Translations under genes and position numbers: made by a program
Origin: G965240465 sp965249525
Lineage (GTDB): Bacteria; SAR324; JACQKK01
Direction: 5' to 3'
Length of the DNA: 64,000 nt
NCBI GenBank assembly: GCA_965249525.1
Contig: OZ252237.1
Span: 1,660,561-1,724,560 of the forward strand
The notes under the pieces: generated by a model
Databases searched by the model: none
Seen by the model: only the letters and a program-made list of their open reading frames with translations
Told to the model about the DNA's origin: nothing
Shown: positions 48,591-57,227 of the stretch, piece by piece
Position numbering within the stretch: position 1 is the first letter of the stretch
Layout of the letters: the number at the start of each line of letters is the position of its first letter

Positions 48591-50726
48591 TTAGCCACCA
48601 ACAGGTTCTAAGACGGGCAGTACCACTTTCATGCCTGGTTTAAGCACCTGTTCGTGCAGTTGAGGGTTTTCGCGGAAGAAGAGCCATAAGGGTACTTGAT
48701 GCGGTTGGGTAATGGTCCAAGCAGATTGCCCCCGTTTAACAATGAGGTTTTTTTTGTTGATGATACGAAAGCGGCGATGAAATTCAGCTTCTTGCTGTGC
48801 GTGATAAGCAATGCGGCGATTTTCAAAAACTTGTTTGGAAACTTTGAGGGGTATACGATAGCTGCGAACGAAATGTATCTTAGATCGGGAACTGATTCGG
48901 TTAAGACGTCGGATATGGCTAAGACCGGTGCCTGACCAGTCAGCGTAATGTCCCGGAACTTCTCCATGGACAGCACGTATTTTAGCTTCTGAAGTTTGTG
49001 AAGAATAACTGAGGACACGAAGCAGCTTCCAATGTTCTTGGATGGCACCTTGAGATAAAGTGGTTGTTACCTTTTTAACTGGTTGCTTAGCAGTTGTAAC
49101 TTGAAATGCTTGCTTTTTGGTGTTGGCAGTACGTATTTCTTGTTGAACTTTTTGCACATTAGGTGGCGGAGTTTCTCCACGGTAGGGGATAACCAATTTT
49201 TGTCCAGGGCGCAACCGGCGATATGAGACGATGTTGTTGGCCAGAGCTATCTCACGCCAATTCACTTTGTGGCGACGTCCGATGCTATAGAGTGTGTCAC
49301 CCCGCCTGACACGCACCACCCAAGTGCGGCGTTGTTTACTGAAGCGCTGGTCGGAAGGAATGGAAGCCAGGAAGTTAGCAGCATTGACATCAACAGGCAG
49401 TCGCAGGGCATATCCTGGAGGAATGAATTTGGAATTAGACCAAATAGGATATCGCAAGGCAGGATTGAGTTTTCGGAGTTCTGCGGTAGAAATTTTTAGG
49501 AATTTTGCAGCCAAAGTGGCATCGAGATAAAATGAAAGCCTTTGTTCTTGAAAAGCGAGAGTTGGTTGAATTTGCAAGTCTTGGAAATAGTTTTCTGGCT
49601 GCAGGGCAATGGCGCGTGCAGCAAGAAATTCGGCATAGAAGTTCTTGCTAGCGATTTTGAATAGTCCGCCATGATAATTTTCAATTAACACACCCAAGTT
49701 CCGGGTGCCCAATTGGGCCACAATACGTTCCAAACTCAAGGGGCCATGGTTATACGCCGTAATAGCCAAAGGCCAGGTGCCCAGTCGATCATAATTCTGA
49801 CGCAGAAAGCGGGCAGCAGCATCAGAAGCCATTACGGGATCTAAGCGTTCATCTACTTCATAGCTAACGGTCATGTAATGACGAGCGGTACCACGAGTGA
49901 ATTGCCACATTCCTGCGGCACCCTTATTAGAATAGGTGTGGTTATGAAAAGAAGATTCCACGTGGGGCAAAAAGGCCACATCTAACGGCACTCCATGTTT
50001 TTTCATGCTTTTGCGAGCGTGTATCAATACACTGCTGGAGCGTTCCAAGCCTTGGCGGAAGCGATCAGATAATCCGCGCTGAAAGCGTACGTTGGCTGCT
50101 GATTCACGCAGCTCTTCTGAAGTAACTTGTTCCGGAAAAAGAGCGCGCAAGCGACGTTGAGAGGCACTGAGCGGCTGCCCTTGCTCTATCGCCTGAGTTA
50201 GCGCTATTAAACTCTTGGATACTTTTGATTTCTTCACCCGCACTATCCGTCTAGCAGCGCGTTTACTTAGTCCTTGTAGATTCACTTCTTCATAAACAGG
50301 CAATCCTATCAACCCATCATGCAACAACCCTTGCTTGGAAGAATGTTTGGAAAATATTGCAATCCAAAATTGCTGCTGTTTCTCCACTATCGGATAAACG
50401 GGAAACAACCGTTTGGCTTCTCGTGCTGACAAAGGGGGAAGCCCATCAGGAGAAACCCAAAAAGACAATTCTCGCTTGGCAGAATTTCCACTAGTTTTCT
50501 TTGTTCGCCTGCGCTTATTTTGGCTATTGAATCCGTCAGCAAAATCTTGTTTTCCTTCTAAATTAGAATCAATATTATCTTGCAACCCATGATAAACTTC
50601 CCCTGGAACCTGGCTTCTTTGCTCTTGTGCTAACACCACACCACACCAGGCAAGTATCCATACCAGCACCCAAAAAGAACTTCGCTTTGCTAATATATAT
50701 AAAAATTTTCTAAGTGATCCATTCAT
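48591..50726 (-). CDS. mltD: MltD-like lytic transglycosylase with LysM domains
   Basis: A 711-residue periplasmic peptidoglycan lyase. The signal is RSSFWVLVWILAWCGVVLAQ. The SLT domain follows a long linker: GVPLDVAFLPHVESSFHNHT with the catalytic Glu, AAGMWQFTRGTARHYMTV, and LAITAYNHGPLSLERIVAQL. Two LysM domains bind glycan strands: WVVRVRRGDTLYSIGRRHKV with NNIVSYRRLRPGQKLVIP, and a second near the C-terminus, NLIVKRGQSAWTITQPHQVP. The Glu, GMWQF and YN motifs are intact, so it should be active. ATG 50726 has AAGGAA nearby. The gene converges on ubiE. MltD enzymes are common in motile Gram-negative bacteria. Confidence 0.94.
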   Translation of the reverse strand: MNGSLRKFLYILAKRSSFWVLVWILAWCGVVLAQEQRSQVPGEVYHGLQDNIDSNLEGKQDFADGFNSQNKRRRTKKTSGNSAKRELSFWVSPDGLPPLSAREAKRLFPVYPIVEKQQQFWIAIFSKHSSKQGLLHDGLIGLPVYEEVNLQGLSKRAARRIVRVKKSKVSKSLIALTQAIEQGQPLSASQRRLRALFPEQVTSEELRESAANVRFQRGLSDRFRQGLERSSSVLIHARKSMKKHGVPLDVAFLPHVESSFHNHTYSNKGAAGMWQFTRGTARHYMTVSYEVDERLDPVMASDAAARFLRQNYDRLGTWPLAITAYNHGPLSLERIVAQLGTRNLGVLIENYHGGLFKIASKNFYAEFLAARAIALQPENYFQDLQIQPTLAFQEQRLSFYLDATLAAKFLKISTAELRKLNPALRYPIWSNSKFIPPGYALRLPVDVNAANFLASIPSDQRFSKQRRTWVVRVRRGDTLYSIGRRHKVNWREIALANNIVSYRRLRPGQKLVIPYRGETPPPNVQKVQQEIRTANTKKQAFQVTTAKQPVKKVTTTLSQGAIQEHWKLLRVLSYSSQTSEAKIRAVHGEVPGHYADWSGTGLSHIRRLNRISSRSKIHFVRSYRIPLKVSKQVFENRRIAYHAQQEAEFHRRFRIINKKNLIVKRGQSAWTITQPHQVPLWLFFRENPQLHEQVLKPGMKVVLPVLEPVGG

Positions 50727-50880
50727 TTGCTGTTCCTTTATATAGAGTGAACCAGCGTTTATTACAGCTATAGCCCGAAAGACCCCCGTAGTTGGCTTCT
50801 ATATCACGTTTATGATCTGACACGGTAGCTCCATCATCTGTACATTTACGCCATTTGCGCTTGATGTCTTTTGTACACAC
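50710..50880 (-). CDS. candidate small ORF overlapping the mltD start
   Basis: A 56-residue minus-strand frame from GTG 50880 to TAG 50710, overlapping the mltD start codon by 17 bases. The product begins VCTKDIKRKWRKCTDDGATV and includes GGLSGYSCNKRWFTLYKG, with three Cys and many Lys and Arg; composition is protein-like rather than random. The frame is cut by a stop codon eight codons before the GTG, so it may be a decayed larger gene. No ribosome binding site is clear. I do not recognise it. Confidence 0.3.
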   Translation of the reverse strand: MCTKDIKRKWRKCTDDGATVSDHKRDIEANYGGLSGYSCNKRWFTLYKGTANEWIT

Positions 50881-51551
50881 TGCACCCTCTTTGGTGACTG
50901 ACCACTACTGATGAACCTAACCAACTTACAAAAGAAAAAACAACCTGCAGCAAATACCCCATAACTAAGCATATTTTATACCATTTTTATAAATTTACTC
51001 TCTGTCTATGTTAACTGCCCTCCGCTAACAAGATTTTACCGAAAAATATTTTTCCTTGGTAAAAAGGCTTGACCTCTTCCCCCTTTTTCATTTATTAACA
51101 TAGGGCTATCTCCAAATATAATGAAGATTACAAGACCAATAAGACTGAAAAATCGAGGCAAAAAATAACAGCCAGTAGAGCAACATAGAGTATAGCAAAA
51201 TGGCACTAAGAAAAAGCATGCCAGAGAACCACTACCGGCAAGTTGTTGCCATGAGTTTAACAGTGAGTCCTAATGAGCATGTTTGAACAAATATATCCAG
51301 GTGCAGGTAGACAATGGCACAAAGTGGACAGGATTCTCCCTACAAGGAAGTCCATATGAAGAAATCCAAGGCTACCAAGCCTGTTGTTTATATTTCGACA
51401 GGGATATTTTGATAGGAAGGCAAATCGCCAACCTAAAGTCCGCTGTGCAATCAGCAAAAGGCTTGCATAGCTACCAAAGCACTGCCCAATTAGAATTTGG
51501 TCTGTCTTTGGAAATTTTTCGTTATTATGCATATCAAAACAGGGGAATATC
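50881..51551. promoter_or_regulatory. long gene-free region upstream of ihfA with a possible promoter
   Basis: About 670 bases with no convincing long gene. TTGACC at 51069-51074 with TTATTA 17 bases later (51092-51097) is a plausible sigma-70 promoter for the ihfA direction. AT-rich tracts flank it. A short frame MKKSKATKPVVYISTGIF lies around 51355-51411 with AAGGAAG upstream, too short to be supported. No tmRNA, RNase P, 6S or SRP signature was recognised. Confidence 0.35.
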
Positions 51552-51926
51552 ATGGTAAAGGCCGACATCATCCGTTTGATTGAATTGCGTTTAAAAATAA
51601 CGCACGAGGAAGCCAACAAGCAGGTAGAAGACATCTTAGAAGCTATCAAAGACCGTCTAGTCAACAAAGAATCGGTGTTAATTAGTGGTTTCGGACATTG
51701 GAAAGTCCGTTTCAAAAAACAACGCAGAGGCAGAAATCCCAAAACGGGCAAAGAACATCCTGTCAATGCCAGACATGTGATTACTTTTTATCCATCTAGC
51801 GTGTGGCGCAATGAAATCGCAGAGAAATTTGCTGAAGTTCACTTGTCTGCGGGCCAAAACGTATTGAATAGTTCAACAGAACGTACTTCAAGTAGAATGG
51901 ATAGCCGGATCGCTGCACCCAAATAA
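51552..51926 (+). CDS. ihfA: integration host factor / HU family DNA-binding protein (IHF-alpha-like)
   Basis: A 124-residue DNA-bending protein. The family motif is seen: MVKADIIRLIELRLKITHEE, VLISGFGHWKVRFKK, RRGRNPKTGKEHPVNARHVI and TFYPSSVWRNEI. The RNPxTG motif is the beta-arm tip that intercalates DNA; the subunit looks more like IHF-alpha than HU. It carries a ~30-residue C-terminal tail beyond the fold (NVLNSSTERTSSRMDS), not usual. AGGGG lies before ATG 51552. A partner IHF-beta or HU is not in the window. It precedes the unknown membrane protein. Confidence 0.88.
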   Translation: MVKADIIRLIELRLKITHEEANKQVEDILEAIKDRLVNKESVLISGFGHWKVRFKKQRRGRNPKTGKEHPVNARHVITFYPSSVWRNEIAEKFAEVHLSAGQNVLNSSTERTSSRMDSRIAAPK

Positions 51927-51969
51927 TCCTGCTATTGCCATAGACTAGCAGCTTACCTGAAGCCAAGCA

Positions 51970-53169
51970 ATGCAACCGTTTCTGGCCAGGTTTTTGTTCG
52001 CAGATCCCTGGACGCATGCCCAGGTGCTAACAACTTGGCCTACCTGGACGTTGCTGATGATAATGGCAACCCTGGCTGGCATCGGTCTGCATGCATTATT
52101 GAGCCGTTGGATTGGGCAACGTTGGTTCAGCTTACCCATGTTAGTGATGTGGATTGCCTCTTTTTGGATTTGGACAAGTTGCTATTTGGTGGCTACTCGT
52201 GCGGACCAACTGCTAGCAAACGCGTTTTACCGTATTCAAGCAGACGGCCGTACTTTGGTGGAACATATAGGAGCAAGGCTACTAGCTCCTGTACAAAAAG
52301 CCATTCCATCATCAGAAGAATTTCCTGATCAAGTAAGTGCCCGAGTCATGCTGCAGGCATTGAGAGCAACACCCGAAGCTGAATACCTTGAAAACCTTCA
52401 AGAACATCTGCAACCCGATGTCCCCAGAAACAATGCCAGTGGGTGGCTAAAGCAAGGGGTATACAGCTGGCTTACTGCACGTCGCGCTGGCTGGCCTTTG
52501 TTGTCTGAAAGTGAAGCGGTTGAGACTCTTTTTGCTCCCCCTGTAAGTACAGACGCATTTACACTGCCTTTTGCTATTGGAACTGCTCCTAAAAACACTG
52601 CTGAATCGATAACAACCGTCCAACAAACCCGCTTTTTAATAGACATGCTGGCCAGCCTGGCACAACAAAGGTTCACCATTGAAAATGCCAACACGGATAC
52701 TGAACCATCACTATCTGCTGTTGATTGGCATCGATTGGTGGGAGCGCGATTAGTCTCACACATTTATGGACCTGTGGCAGTAGAAGCACTCACCTGGATA
52801 GCGAAGGAAATAGCAGCAACATTACTGGTGTTACAGCTGATATGGCTGGGATTGGCATGGCCTGTCAGGAAGGGAGAACAAGTTGAAGAAGAAACCGAAG
52901 AATTTATAGAGGAAACTTATCAACCCCCCTGGTGGAAGCGGCAAGTTCAAAGAATAGGATCTGGCTGTTTGCGCGTGTTTAGCATTGTAGGGCAGAGCAC
53001 AGGACGTAGGATCGGTCAATGGATGATAAAAGTACTGCAACAAGTCAATTTATTGGCCCGCCAATGTCATACACTGTGGCAACAAAAAAGTGGGGCAGCG
53101 ACAAAAAAAGCGACAACACAAACCCCTTCTTCTAAAAGCGACAAAAAAATAAACAAACAAAAAGATTAA
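51970..53169 (+). CDS. membrane protein of unknown function
   Basis: A 399-residue protein, not recognised. Two hydrophobic segments near the N-terminus (WTLLMIMATLAGIGLHALL; FSLPMLVMWIASFWIWTSCY) and one near residue ~285 (ATLLVLQLIWLGLAWPV) suggest an inner-membrane anchor with a ~180-residue soluble loop on one side and a basic tail on the other. The C-terminus is Lys/Thr/Ser rich (KKATTQTPSSKSDKKINKQK). It follows ihfA by 43 bases on the same strand, and its stop overlaps the uppP stop by four bases in convergent orientation. No family or function is assigned. Confidence 0.65.
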   Translation: MQPFLARFLFADPWTHAQVLTTWPTWTLLMIMATLAGIGLHALLSRWIGQRWFSLPMLVMWIASFWIWTSCYLVATRADQLLANAFYRIQADGRTLVEHIGARLLAPVQKAIPSSEEFPDQVSARVMLQALRATPEAEYLENLQEHLQPDVPRNNASGWLKQGVYSWLTARRAGWPLLSESEAVETLFAPPVSTDAFTLPFAIGTAPKNTAESITTVQQTRFLIDMLASLAQQRFTIENANTDTEPSLSAVDWHRLVGARLVSHIYGPVAVEALTWIAKEIAATLLVLQLIWLGLAWPVRKGEQVEEETEEFIEETYQPPWWKRQVQRIGSGCLRVFSIVGQSTGRRIGQWMIKVLQQVNLLARQCHTLWQQKSGAATKKATTQTPSSKSDKKINKQKD

Positions 53170-53978
53170 TGCAGCCACTGTCTCCAAAAGACCAGTACCA
53201 GAATTCCCAATCCCAACCGATAGAAAACAAATAGCTGGGTGCTATGCTTTTGCAAGTAAGCGAGTAACCAGCCAATGGTCAAGTGTCCGCTGATAGCAGT
53301 AACCAGCAAGGCGGTTAGCAATGGCAAGGGTTTATCTTGGAAAGCTTGCCAAACTTGCAGCAGCTGCAATAATCCGCTACCCAAGATGGCAGGAATACCC
53401 AGCAGAAAAGCAAACCGAGCAGCTTCCGTGCGAGTAAGCCCCACCAGCATCCCACCCAGCAGTGTGCTGCCCGAGCGTGATGCTCCGGGAATAAGTGCTA
53501 AAGCTTGAAAAAACCCTATCAATATGGTGCGCGGAAAGTTGAGTTGCAGACTATTGAATTTGCCGGCAGGTCGACATTCAACCCAAGCCAATGCCAAAGC
53601 AACCACTATCAGCATGACACCAATAAGAGGTAGGCTGCGTGCGTCGCCTTCTATCCAATTGCGCCCCCACAAACCCAACAGCATAATGGGCAGATTGCCA
53701 GCAGCAATGTGCCAAGCCATTCGGGCATTGGGATTGGCACGCTCAGGAGGATGCCAAATAGACCGCCATGCAGCAAATGTCAGTAACAAGACGTCACGGC
53801 GAAAGTACCACATTACCGCTGCCAGTGTGCCCAACTGCAGTACAGCAGAAAGAGCGGCACCAGGATCCGGCCAACCCAAAAAAGCAGGAACAATCCGCAA
53901 ATGGGCGGTACTGCTTATGGGAAGGAACTCGGTGAGACCTTGGATGATTCCTAACAGCATCCATTGCCAGTAGTTCAT
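53166..53978 (-). CDS. uppP: undecaprenyl-diphosphatase UppP/BacA
   Basis: UppP dephosphorylates undecaprenyl diphosphate to recycle the lipid carrier for peptidoglycan and LPS. This 270-residue polytopic protein has LLGIIQGLTEFLPISSTAHL (motif 1, catalytic Glu and Ser-rich loop), and a second conserved motif FFQALALIPGASRSGSTLLG (Arg at the active site). Eight or so hydrophobic segments are seen. It fits with the uppS gene at 32 kb in the same pathway. Its 3' end overlaps the end of the unknown membrane gene by four bases. murD lies upstream, 66 bases away, on the same strand. Confidence 0.96.
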   Translation of the reverse strand: MNYWQWMLLGIIQGLTEFLPISSTAHLRIVPAFLGWPDPGAALSAVLQLGTLAAVMWYFRRDVLLLTFAAWRSIWHPPERANPNARMAWHIAAGNLPIMLLGLWGRNWIEGDARSLPLIGVMLIVVALALAWVECRPAGKFNSLQLNFPRTILIGFFQALALIPGASRSGSTLLGGMLVGLTRTEAARFAFLLGIPAILGSGLLQLLQVWQAFQDKPLPLLTALLVTAISGHLTIGWLLAYLQKHSTQLFVFYRLGLGILVLVFWRQWLH

Positions 53979-54044
53979 TATCTACCCAAAAATGGGAAAG
54001 GGAACGCTGTCATTTTGAAAGTACACTCTGATAAAGCATTTGAT

Positions 54045-55517
54045 TTAAGTTGCAGCGTATTTTCGCACCAGAGCTTGAAAGCATTCGCCGCGTTGCTCAT
54101 AGTTGGCAAACATATCCAAACTGGCACAAGCTGGGCTGAGTAACAATACACCGCCCATAGGAGCAAGCGCTTGATATGCCAGCTGAAATGCTTGCTCAAG
54201 ATTACTGGCATGCGCCAGTTGGGGTGGTAAGCACCCCAGCGAACAGGCAGCCATTTCCAATGCTTGCTGCAAACGTTGAGAAGATTGTCCCAACAATACC
54301 ACCAGCCGTAAATGCCGATGTGTGCACATAGCTTCCGCCCAGGCAACAAAGGACACCTTCTTGTCAGAGCCTCCGGCAATCAGACTCAATGGCTGAGAAA
54401 AATGCATCACCGCTGCTTGTGAAGCCTGCGGACGAGTAGCGTAGGAATCATCATAACAACACACCATGGCACCACCAGGCTTTGTATCTCCCACTCGTAT
54501 ATCCCCCACCCACTGCAACCGATGCGACAGCCCTGCAAAATTTTGCAACGCCTTTTCAACTGCCTTCATGTCGTCCTTTACTGTTTCTTGCAAAGGACCC
54601 TCTAGTAGCAATTCTGCAGCCAACCAAGCAGCTGCCGCATTTTCTTGATTAAAATTACCCTCCAATCGCAAATGCTTCAACCATCCCATTTGCCATCGTT
54701 TATCTCCCATGCGCCACAAGCATCCATCCTTCTCCAAACCCACCCCATTTAATACCGCTGTTCTGATACTTGCTGCCAGCCGCAACCCAACATGTCTCTG
54801 AGCTATTTGCTCACCCATTCCACCATCTACAACATATACCAGCGGCCAACACTTCTCTTTATCCGAACCATCACACAACAAGCGTGCCTTCGCTGCCCAA
54901 TACTCCTCGACATTCTGATGCCAATCCAAATGCTCCTCATCCACTCGCAACAATACCGCCACATCTAACCCCGTATCCCAATCCATCAATTGAAAGCTGG
55001 ATAATTCTAATACCACCACCTGCGGTGGTTTTAGTAATAACTCCAACGGAGGCCGACCTACGTTGCCTGCTGCTACTGCATCTATCCCCATTGCCTTTAA
55101 ACCCTCCACTAGCAAGTGCACCGTTGTCCCCTTGCCTACCGTTCCTGTAACCCCCACCGTCAAACCTTCAAAAAACTCCACAAATAAGGCACATGCCGTG
55201 CTTACACGCACTCCTCGACGCCGCAGCGCTTCTAAGCCTGCATGATTCGGCCGCAACCCCGGGCTGCGCAATACCAACCCACACTGTTCTAAAGCACTCC
55301 AATCTCCCACCTTATGCAAATGCACTCCATCCTCCTGTTTGTCAAAATATGCCATCGCTTGTGCCTCCAAACGCCGATCATCTACCACATGCACAGATCC
55401 CACACCTATTGCCCGTAAAAATGCCAACGAACCCCTCCCTTCTTTGCCAAAACCTGCTAAGCCAATTGACCCCAGACGCTTCCAATCCAATTTTTCCTTT
55501 ATTTTTTTCTCTGCCAT
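54045..55517 (-). CDS. murD: MurD-type UDP-N-acetylmuramoyl-L-alanine:D-glutamate ligase, atypical subtype
   Basis: MurD adds D-glutamate to UDP-MurNAc-L-Ala in the cytoplasm. Seen are SIGLAGFGKEGRGSL, VLELSSFQLMDWDTGLDVAV, DEEHLDWH, GLSHRLQWVGD and LIAGGSDKKVSF, then LLLSPACASLDMFANYEQRG, all Mur-ligase hallmarks. Two key places differ from typical proteobacterial MurD. The ATP loop is GVTGTVGKGTT rather than GTNGKTTT, and the central NDSKATN site is DDSYATRP. I recall this GKGTT plus DDS(F/Y)AT combination from MurD homologues of Patescibacteria and some other phyla, but cannot search. ATG 55517 (AAGGG upstream) is preferred over a TTG 13 codons earlier. Confidence 0.85.
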   Translation of the reverse strand: MAEKKIKEKLDWKRLGSIGLAGFGKEGRGSLAFLRAIGVGSVHVVDDRRLEAQAMAYFDKQEDGVHLHKVGDWSALEQCGLVLRSPGLRPNHAGLEALRRRGVRVSTACALFVEFFEGLTVGVTGTVGKGTTVHLLVEGLKAMGIDAVAAGNVGRPPLELLLKPPQVVVLELSSFQLMDWDTGLDVAVLLRVDEEHLDWHQNVEEYWAAKARLLCDGSDKEKCWPLVYVVDGGMGEQIAQRHVGLRLAASIRTAVLNGVGLEKDGCLWRMGDKRWQMGWLKHLRLEGNFNQENAAAAWLAAELLLEGPLQETVKDDMKAVEKALQNFAGLSHRLQWVGDIRVGDTKPGGAMVCCYDDSYATRPQASQAAVMHFSQPLSLIAGGSDKKVSFVAWAEAMCTHRHLRLVVLLGQSSQRLQQALEMAACSLGCLPPQLAHASNLEQAFQLAYQALAPMGGVLLLSPACASLDMFANYEQRGECFQALVRKYAAT

Positions 55518-55754
55518 ACCACCCTTTCCAATGCCATTCCTCGAAGGCTCCACCAAATAACAACTAACTCGCTCCTATTAAAAGCTTCCTTAGCTTCGCC
55601 ATGCCGTATTCCTATCGCATCTCATATCACCTCAACCAACAACCTTTCAAAAAGAAGTGTTAATATCTTACTGATGGCAGCAAACACATTGCCACGCACC
55701 AACATGATTATTTACCAAGCATCAACTATTTTCATTAGCAATAAGGAAGCAACC

Positions 55755-56075
55755 ATGAATGCAAATATTCTGGAACTTAATGACAGCAGCTTTGATCAAA
55801 CCATCAGCAAGGGCATCACTTTAGTAGATTTCTGGGCTGAATGGTGTGGCCCTTGCAAAGCACTTACACCTAACCTTGAAGCACTTGCCAATGAGTTTGA
55901 CGGACAACTCAAAATAGCCAAAGTAGACATAGATAACTATCCTGACCTCCCCGCTCGCTATAGTGTACGCAGCATTCCTGCTTTGTTGCTTTTTAAGGAT
56001 GGACAACAAGTGGACATGCTGGTGGGCAATCAACCAGAAAAAATCCGCGAAATGCTTACGCGTGTCCTTGCCTAA
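55755..56075 (+). CDS. trxA: thioredoxin
   Basis: A 106-residue cytoplasmic thioredoxin. The active site WAEWCGPCKALTPNLEALA, the buried Asp in VDFWAEW, and the cis-Pro segment VRSIPALLLFKDGQ are all present. It reduces disulfides in ribonucleotide reductase and other proteins. The start ATG 55755 has AAGGAAG upstream; a longer frame reaches ATG 55674 but has no family similarity. It is monocistronic by position. The region 55518-55754 separates it from the divergent murD. Confidence 0.96.
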   Translation: MNANILELNDSSFDQTISKGITLVDFWAEWCGPCKALTPNLEALANEFDGQLKIAKVDIDNYPDLPARYSVRSIPALLLFKDGQQVDMLVGNQPEKIREMLTRVLA

Positions 56076-56356
56076 TTGCTACTTTTTGTAAATGTTTAAA
56101 AAATTGTAGGTATTCCTTGCCCCTGCTAAGGGACAGTGACTCTCTTTATCTTTTAATATACTTGCCATTGTCCAATTAGAGTAATCATTTTGCTGGTGAT
56201 TTTGGTGCAATGAAGACAAAAAACTAACCTTCCGCAGATAGAGAAGCCATGCCGATAGAGATATGATCTGTAAGAAAAAGAAGTGAGTTGGCTGGAAGAA
56301 CCATACCGTATTGAATCAGGTGTACTGGTAAAGATAGGGGGTTAAGGAGGCTAGAT

Positions 56357-57160
56357 TTGCTGAAGTCTGGATTGATTCGTTGGGCGATGTGTTTGGCATA
56401 CGACGGCCAGCATTTCATAGGCTGGCAGTTTCAGCCCCATGGTACAAGTGTGCAGGGTCGCCTAGAAGAGTTTTTGTGGATATTAACTCGTGAACGAGTT
56501 CGGGTACACGGATCTGGACGAACGGATGCAGGAGTGCACGCCTATGCCCAAGTAGCCCATGTAGATTTACGCACATCTTTACCGGCGGAGCGTTTGCGCC
56601 AGGGATTGAACGGATTGGGCAAGCTGCAGCTGGTAGTGAAAAATTTGTTGCCAGCGCGTAGCGATTTTCATGCACGTTATAGTGCATCTGCTAAACGTTA
56701 TCGGTATTGCATTTACAACCGTCCGTGGCCGCCTGTGTTACAGAGACGATGTTGGTGGATTCGCAGGATGTTGGACATAGAAGCGATGCGTGTTGCTGCA
56801 AAGACGTTGCTGGGTCGGCATGATTTTTCTGCCTTTCGTTCCGCAGATTGTAATGCGAATTCTCCCTGGCAGACCATGTTGGCGATAGATATCCTAATGA
56901 GTCCCGACCCGGCGGAAGAGGGAATGCTGTGGTTAGAAATGGAAGCCAGTGGTTTCTTGCAGCACATGGCACGTATTATTTGCGGTAGTTTGATAGAAAT
57001 AGGTTTGGGCAAGCAGCCGCCTGAATATGCGCTGCGTGCATTAGAAAGCTGTCAACGTGACCAACGCTGCCCGACAGCTCCGGCACAGGGGTTACATTTG
57101 TTGGCTATACGTTACCCTACAGAATTGGACCCGTTTTGTTCTTCATCGCTTGATGGGTGA
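56357..57160 (+). CDS. truA: tRNA pseudouridine(38-40) synthase
   Basis: TruA isomerises uridines 38-40 in the anticodon stem of many tRNAs. The enzyme shows CLAYDGQHFIGWQFQPHGTS, VHGSGRTDAGVHAYAQVAHV with the catalytic Asp, RYSASAKRYRYCIYNR and a late FLQHMARIICGSLIEIG. The start is a TTG at 56357 with a perfect AAGGAGG six bases upstream, so a non-ATG start is supported. Its 267 residues are normal. The ~280 bases before it (56076-56356) have no gene. lptD follows. Confidence 0.95.
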   Translation: MLKSGLIRWAMCLAYDGQHFIGWQFQPHGTSVQGRLEEFLWILTRERVRVHGSGRTDAGVHAYAQVAHVDLRTSLPAERLRQGLNGLGKLQLVVKNLLPARSDFHARYSASAKRYRYCIYNRPWPPVLQRRCWWIRRMLDIEAMRVAAKTLLGRHDFSAFRSADCNANSPWQTMLAIDILMSPDPAEEGMLWLEMEASGFLQHMARIICGSLIEIGLGKQPPEYALRALESCQRDQRCPTAPAQGLHLLAIRYPTELDPFCSSSLDG

Positions 57161-57227
57161 TGAAATAAGGGACTATTTGGCAAGCTGATAGAAATAGAAA
57201 ATGTGTTCGCTGGCTGGAAGAAAAATC

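Noticed and set aside
50881..51551. Gene-free stretch examined for tmRNA, 6S, RNase P and SRP RNA
   Set aside because: None of the conserved cores of those RNAs was recognised by eye.
51283..51558. A plus-strand ORF of ~91 residues before ihfA
   Set aside because: It starts at a TTG without a ribosome binding site, overlaps the ihfA start and shows no recognisable motif; it may be chance.
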